Assembly: GCF_029227915.1 (NCBI RefSeq)
Contig: NC_079875.1
Coordinates: 20,827,001-20,891,000, forward strand
DNA: 64,000 bases
DNA from: Hydractinia symbiolongicarpus
Taxonomy: Eukaryota > Cnidaria > Hydrozoa > Anthoathecata > Hydractiniidae
Reading direction: 5' to 3'
In this document: positions 57,900 through 64,000 of the stretch, piece after piece
How positions within the stretch are numbered: position 1 is the first letter of the stretch
How the letters are laid out: each line of letters starts with the position of its first letter
Program-made: the position numbers and the translations under genes
The notes under the pieces: generated by a model
What the model saw: the letters and a program-made list of their open reading frames with translations, nothing else
Databases searched by the model: none
Told to the model about the DNA's origin: nothing

Positions 57900-58455
57900 A
57901 ACGGTAGACGTCTGTTAATTCGAATGCCGCTTAATTTGAACTTTCCGTTACTTCGAACAAATTACCAAGTCCCTTGGGTTCGGTTTAATAAAGTCTTATA
58001 TTTTGAGCTGCCTAATTCGAACCCCGCTAATTCGAACATTTCGCTAATTCGAACAATATTTTTAGTCTCAAGACTACATTATGGTCGTTAATTCGAACTT
58101 TTGTGTATCGATAAATAAAGTCTAATAAGGAAAATAAAAAAAAACGTTTTCATTTTTATTCATTTTTATTGCATCAATGGTGGCTAAATTTCTTTTGATT
58201 TATTAATTAGATTTGGATTTCCAATAAAACAAAAATTTAAAAAGAATATGGAGACCTTGCCCATCGCCCAGCAAACAACGGTAAAAGATTTTTATAAAAA
58301 AGGTGCAGTAAAGTTGTAATAAAGTTATATTAGCATAAAACCTTTAAACGTTTACTAAAATTCTTATTTTTTCTGAACTTTCGATAATCCGATCATTTGT
58401 TAATTCGAACAAATAATTTAGTCCTAGCCTGTGCGAATTAAAGGACGTCTACTGT
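57900..58455. mobile_element. MITE, pogo/Tc-like ends, in a microsatellite
   Basis: Imperfect TIRs of 23 bp (19 matches). The left side has GGTAGACGTCTGTTAATTCG; the right side has CGAATTAAAGGACGTCTACT. TA dinucleotides flank both ends. Interior TTAATTCGAAC repeats recur several times. It has no coding capacity. Confidence 0.7.
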
Positions 58456-58545
58456 GTATGTATATAAGTATATATGTATATATGTACATATGTACATCTA
58501 AGTATATATGTATCTATGTATCTCTGCATATATACATATATACAT

Positions 58546-61500
58546 AAAGTCCTTTTTTCTGTGAACAAAAGTTTTTTTTTAGCAATAAAATTAGCTACTT
58601 GATGCATTAGAGAAATTAGTTAAACTTGTTATTCAAACACGCATTATATGTTATTGCTGTATTTCTATGCGCGATTTGGAGACAATTTTGCTCTTTAGTC
58701 GTAGAGACACAGGAAAGAGGCTCAATTTGTAAAATTTAAGATATATAGTAAGGACTGTATGGTATGATGAAAACTTCGTTTCCATGTCCATTTTTTTGCA
58801 TGTGATGACGTTGGACTTTCGTTGCGATTTTTTAACGCGTGTGAAAAAGGAAAAGTTTTTTGTTTTACTTTTTGTACGCAATAATCGACGCCTCATTCTA
58901 TTGGTCCATATAAGGATCGTAACATGATCTGGGATTCTGGCCAGTTTCGCTTCATTTTTTCTTGTTTCCATCACGTTTATTTGTTTATTAACCATCGATG
59001 TTAACTTGAATTTTTGTGTTTATTTCGTTATATTTACTTTTTTATTGTCCTTTATTAGCTTTTTTATTTTATTGTTTGTTTTTGTGTCATCACAAAAAAA
59101 AATGTGTCAGGAAGGAATATCTGACACCCAAATTTAATAAGACTTAATGTTTTCAGCTTTTCAGTACTACTGAAGCTTGCCGGTTAAAAAACGTAAAAAA
59201 AAACACGTACAAAAAAATACACAAAAAGCAGTAAATATATAAAAAGTTAATGGAAGTAAATTATTCAAAATATAACAATCATTCTCTCTGCATCTAAGCG
59301 TGTTTTTTTTCCTTATCGCCGTTGAAATACTCAAGCACGTTTTTTTTTTTTCAAATAAAAAAATAAAAAAGAATAAAAAATGTTATAAACTTTGCGCAGA
59401 TATTTTTATTTTTATTTAACAGGCGAAAAAACAATAAATAAATAAAAATAATTTAATAGAAATAAAACAGTAAGCGAACAGAAGTTAAAAATGGCCGTTA
59501 GAGAACTTCTATCAAACTTAAAAACAAACAAAATTGTGGTCAATTTATATAAACACACAATGTTTTGCGAAGATAAGGAGTTTTTTCAATATTAATTTAG
59601 TTGCTGATTTTGGTAAAGTCATACTTGAAAACTTCACTACCTGCTTGGTTATAATGAAGTTTATCCAATTCTCTTTTTTCACCCGTAGTTACATTTACTC
59701 GGGAGGTTGGGTTAGGTTGGGCTGATATGAATAAATGTAAATGTCCAATCATTTGCCATCTTCGTTGTAAAACTTTTACGATTATCTTCAGTTATTTATC
59801 TATATACATTTACCACTCAGTGCCTTCACCCTTGGATCCAAAAGGTTAGCTACACGTAAAATACATCAGCCAAGTTCTACCTAAAAACTCCTAGCTATGT
59901 CATTATTTGTAATGTGATAAAAAAAGGTCAGAATTTTTGTTTAAAAGTATTTTAAATATTCTTGGTTTGAGTTTACGTACATTTTATTTTCGAATTGATA
60001 AGGTCAACGTATAACCAAAATTTTCAGACAAAAATGATCACATTATGAAGTAAATAAATACATGTATGTTAACATTTGAGTAACAAAATAAAAAAATATA
60101 AATTCAGAAAAATGCGTGAAGAATTTATAATACAAGAATTTTTTCTACCCCTTTCAAGAATATAAAAATAAGAGAAAGAAAAGGGTTGTATTGCCTTATG
60201 ATTCTCTCCTTTGTGATTCTCCATACAATACATTCCTGTTTTTGGGAGAATTATCCCTCCAATTTTATAAACTAAATCTTTCATGCAATTTATTTTATCT
60301 CCTAAGTTTTTACGCAACAAATATGCGCTGCTTGTGCTAGGCTCTCCAATAACATGATATTTTTTATGAACCATTGTAGAAATTATAAAAAAATCAGTAA
60401 AGTTCATATGATTTTATTTGTTTTTGTATGAAATGAGAAAAACAAATTTCAGAAAACATGGACTTCAGTTTCTTATGCTGCATGATTCATTTTCTGACAA
60501 AGTCTAAATTGATTCGAAGAAAAGCTTAAAGTATGGTTTCGAAGGATTAAATGAAAGAAGAAAAAAAGTTTCTGATTCTATTCAACACGAAAGCGGGTTT
60601 GGCCATTTCGCAATCTACATGCAAGATTAAAGCATTATCGCCACCATATGGCTAGAATGAGTACGGAACAAAAGGGAAAGAAACAGTCTTCAATTTTTAA
60701 TCTAGTATATTGTATATTTGTGTATTGACTTGTATATTGATGAAAATGAATTTACATTTTTTTTCTAATATATTTCCACATTTTAACCCTATTCAGTTAG
60801 CAGTAACGCAATCAAACCGCCTGTTCCCACAACTTAATTACCTCAAGTAGGAACAAGTTTTATCTTTCACCCTCCTCTGCTCAGTTGTTGTAATAATATC
60901 AACTACTAAACCCACGAGATTGCGCAAACCTTACACCAACAAAATACTACAAAACTACATTATAAAAGCCATTTGAGTAGGAAAAGTCCACGCAATTTTA
61001 ACTGACATGCTAAAAACGATAAAGAAGTCCATAAATTTTCAACAATTCAGCTTTCCTAATAAGAAGAAGGAATATTAGGCTTCACTGTTCAGACTTGGGA
61101 AATTTCTGCTTTAAAGCGCACGGAACATTTTGTTGATTTGTTTGTATCAAGTGAGGGCTGGGTATCGGTCGCTAGTTGATGTTAATAAATACTTTTGATA
61201 GAAAGGAACAGAAGAGGATTCAGAAATAAATAATTATTGACGTTTTTTTAATTGTTACAAAAAATGTTCCCATACATATAATCAATCTATTTATATATGT
61301 ATATATAGTTTTTATTCTTTTACTTCTTTGAAACTAGGATAATAGCTATTTCTAAAGTTCAATGAAAATCCTTTATCGTTCACAGAACGGACATGTAATT
61401 AGCGCAGGAATTTTTATTGTGTTCTCAGTCACGTACGCAGCCTCCATGAGGCAATTAGATAGATAATCGACCCTAGCTGGAAATGATAAATATTTTCCAG

Positions 61501-62381
61501 CGGCAATTTGTGTTTCTCCTTCAGAGACCTAGAAAGCTAAATCATTAATTAACCACGTGTTAAAAACACGTAGTTAAACGTGCTACAAATTGGTTGATTT
61601 TGGCGTAAACAATATCACGTGACGATTTTTGTTGATTTAATATCATGTAAGAGACGTTTTCACTGTATAGAGCTAGAAATTACTTTTAACCTAAAACCTT
61701 TTTTGCAAAAGTTAGCGGTTACAATAACATTAGCATCCATAGATTTTTGCTTAAAACCAACCAAGCTTTTACTCCCGGCCTTCTTTTATCTGTTCAGTCT
61801 ACTTTTGTTAAATATTCCTAAAATTACAAAATACACAATCAATTTTCTTGTATGAACCTACGCTGCGAAATCATGCTCAATCATTCTCAGTTTTTCCACA
61901 TTTTTTTGCTTAAGTTAGCACTTGTTGATGAGAACTTTATAGAATCGATTTTTTTCCGCATTGATTTTCAGAGAAAATCTCCCCAACAATCTTACATTAC
62001 TTAAAAGCTCTAATATCCGGATGTCTGGGAGACTGTCAAAGCCTTAAACTGTTTTTATTGATTTTAAATTGTTAAATAATTATGACATAATAATTGTTTG
62101 ACTTTGACGTCATTGTCTCATTTTATTATCTTAAATGCATGGTGGGATTGTGGTGACTCGATATATACATAAACTGTCCCATGTGATTGGTCAAAGGTTA
62201 TCCGCATAGAAAGAGAGATTACATTTGTGCATATTTTTCTTCTCTCTAATATATATTGATCGCTCAAAAAGATAAACGAAGTAGCTACAGATAGATTACT
62301 TCAAATTTTGCTATCATTAAACTATAAATGATAATAAAAACAAGTCTAACGTCACTATGAATGACGTATGGTTAGGGTTAC
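58546..62381. other. Intergenic, no gene seen
   Basis: AT-rich sequence with no supported coding exon or clear repeat. Confidence 0.4.
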
Positions 62382-62640
62382 TTCGTGGTGCGTGGCCTTG
62401 TGGTTACGGAGTTCATTTCGCAATCCTAAGGTCTGTGGTTCGGTCCACAACGCAGACATGTTTAGCAAGTGTCTTTACAACAGCTACGGGTCAACCCATG
62501 CCATGTGAGGGAAATTGGGTAGGTACTACTGGTGTATACCTAATGTATACATTCCGAACACAGGATCCATATTGATAACAGTGTTTCCTACACTGAAGTG
62601 GCTATATCCTGTATAAATAATCGAAATAATAATATGGAAA
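62382..62640 (+). mobile_element. tRNA-derived SINE
   Basis: A tRNA-like head has an A box (TGGCCTTGTGGTTACGGA, 62393-62410) and B box (GGTTCGGTCC, 62437-62446) at normal spacing, which would drive RNA polymerase III. A non-tRNA body follows (GCAAGTGTCTTTACAACAGC...CCATGTGAGGGAAATTGGGT) and a 3' tail of A/T-rich AATAAT repeats (GGCTATATCCTGTATAAATA), LINE-like in style. The acceptor stem is not paired, so it is not a functional tRNA gene. Confidence 0.6.
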
Positions 62641-64000
62641 TAAATAGTCACTGCCTTTCCGAAATGATCGTCCGTGACGTCATTTGAGTTTCTTTCAAAA
62701 TTGGACTTAGCTATTGATTGTTCAGTCTTTTAGTGATTATATTAAACTATCGAACTTAGTAATATATGCATACGCAATATTAAGTCTTTGGTCTTGCCTG
62801 CCTGTTTACATCACGTATCTAAAATATTTTAAAATTATTCTAATGGCTGTCCTACATGTACGTTTTCCCTATTTGAAAAGTTACATAAGCCTGGCACGTC
62901 ATCAAAATGATTGAATCCAGCGCATGGTGATTTTGCTGACCTCGTTTTCACATTTTCGCCGCCCACATTTAGCAGGGTCAAATTCTGAATCAGGAAAATA
63001 ATCCCTAACAGGTTTTTAATTATCTAAGAATGTGAAAACTGAAGAGGTACATTTTTGATGGGTTTTGCATGCTGATAAATGGAACATGCGGTACTCATTA
63101 TTACGCAGCCTTTTTGACTTTTTTTTGTTTGTTTTGACTTTTGAAGTTGATTATCTGCATTGTCGTTAATCAATTTTAAGATATTACCATTAATTCTTTT
63201 TCTTCTATCCATCACGTCTCTCTAGGTTTAGCTAATGTTGTTCGGCCTCTGCATTGATCATCTGGAAGAAATGAAGAACCATGCATCCACATAATGATGT
63301 AATCTAAATTTGCAAACACAGATGTTTTTTAAAAAAAAAAATTCATCCTCTAGATGTACTCTAAATTTCAAGGCTACAAAAAAGCAAAATATTCTGTCTA
63401 AAGTTGACCTTGCTTGCACTTGACACTTTTGGGGGAAGGGGTCTGTTCCCATTGACTACGTCCCTTTTACAAGCTTTGGGCAGTGTTTTACCCAATAAAA
63501 TGCTCTAACATGTAAATAAGCATAAAAAAGTGAACTTCTTGCTTCCGCAAATGATACCCAAAACAGTTCATTGAGTTGACACAATTGAGTATGAAAATGT
63601 TTTTAAAGTTTCCTTCTTATCTCTTGTAAATCACAAATCGTCATTGCTACCAGAAAATCAACCAAAGTTAAATACCATCTCCATCTGTTAAAAATCGGCA
63701 AAAAATGTCGGTAAATTCTTAGTCGGTAAAAATATTAGACACAAGCACAAAATTACACAGTCATTCTTAAGAGACAGTTTTTCAGTTGGTGGAGCCAGAT
63801 TACAAATTTATGTAAAATTTATGTTTAAGACTAATGTTGACTTTTTCGGTGCTTGATAATTCTTTAAAGTGCTGACGCGTCCGCCTGTCTGCCATTGGCT
63901 TTGCCCCTACATTTTACCAACTGAGTATTGTTAACATAGGCACCAATTTTCCTTTTTTTAAAGGTGTATTGGTACAGACTTAGGGGCGGATTCACACATT
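62641..64000. other. Intergenic, no gene seen
   Basis: AT-rich sequence to the window end, without a supported feature. Confidence 0.4.

Noticed and set aside
57469-57907. YIYIY-type reading frames on both strands
   Set aside because: Products of the TA/TATG microsatellite.
62390-62460. Functional tRNA gene
   Set aside because: The A and B boxes are present but the acceptor stem is not paired and a SINE body follows.

Overview
The window looks like nuclear DNA of a cnidarian, probably a medusozoan. It is AT-rich, with two intron-containing host genes in a dense background of transposable elements and no prokaryotic features. The lineage call is an inference from the style of the Polinton, the repeats and the nuclear receptor; no species can be named.

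Left third (1-18.7 kb): no host gene was found. It holds a 2.2-kb terminal-inverted-repeat (TIR) DNA transposon (264-2468, TTGTG target duplication). It also holds several non-autonomous Helitron-like elements (5' TC, 3' hairpin then CTAG), some joined head-to-tail, and a recent tandem duplication (4340-9842 and 10422-16118). The duplication starts beside a Helitron 5' end and stops inside a Mutator-like element (15530-17892) with a perfect 9-bp target duplication.

Middle (19.47-35.87 kb): one full-length but decayed Polinton/Maverick, a virus-like self-synthesising transposon. It has ~200-bp TIRs and abuts a ~700-bp perfect (ATG)n tract on its left. Recognisable genes are the double-jelly-roll major capsid protein, a retroviral-type integrase, a protein-primed family B DNA polymerase, a truncated packaging ATPase, an HNH nuclease, a BRO-N protein, a DUF4116-like repeat protein and several small membrane or hypothetical proteins. 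Many carry stops or frameshifts, while both host genes are clean, so this is real decay and not general sequencing error. The most unusual signal is a set of strong hairpins (mostly 8-12 bp stems) placed just after gene stop codons. They resemble the palindromic 3'-end signals known for mimivirus transcripts.

Right third: a four-exon gene on + (38311-46258) encodes a PH-domain docking protein of GAB/DOS type, with short motifs that suggest SH2 and SH3 binding. Its introns are packed with transposons: a reverse-transcriptase fragment, three concatenated mini-Helitrons and two TA-flanked TIR elements. A five-exon gene on - (55249-57056) encodes an NR2F/COUP-TF-like nuclear receptor. The rest is intergenic repeat: a second Mutator-like element (48251-50352), a single Helitron (50937-51480), a MITE in a TA/TATG microsatellite and a tRNA-derived SINE (~62382).
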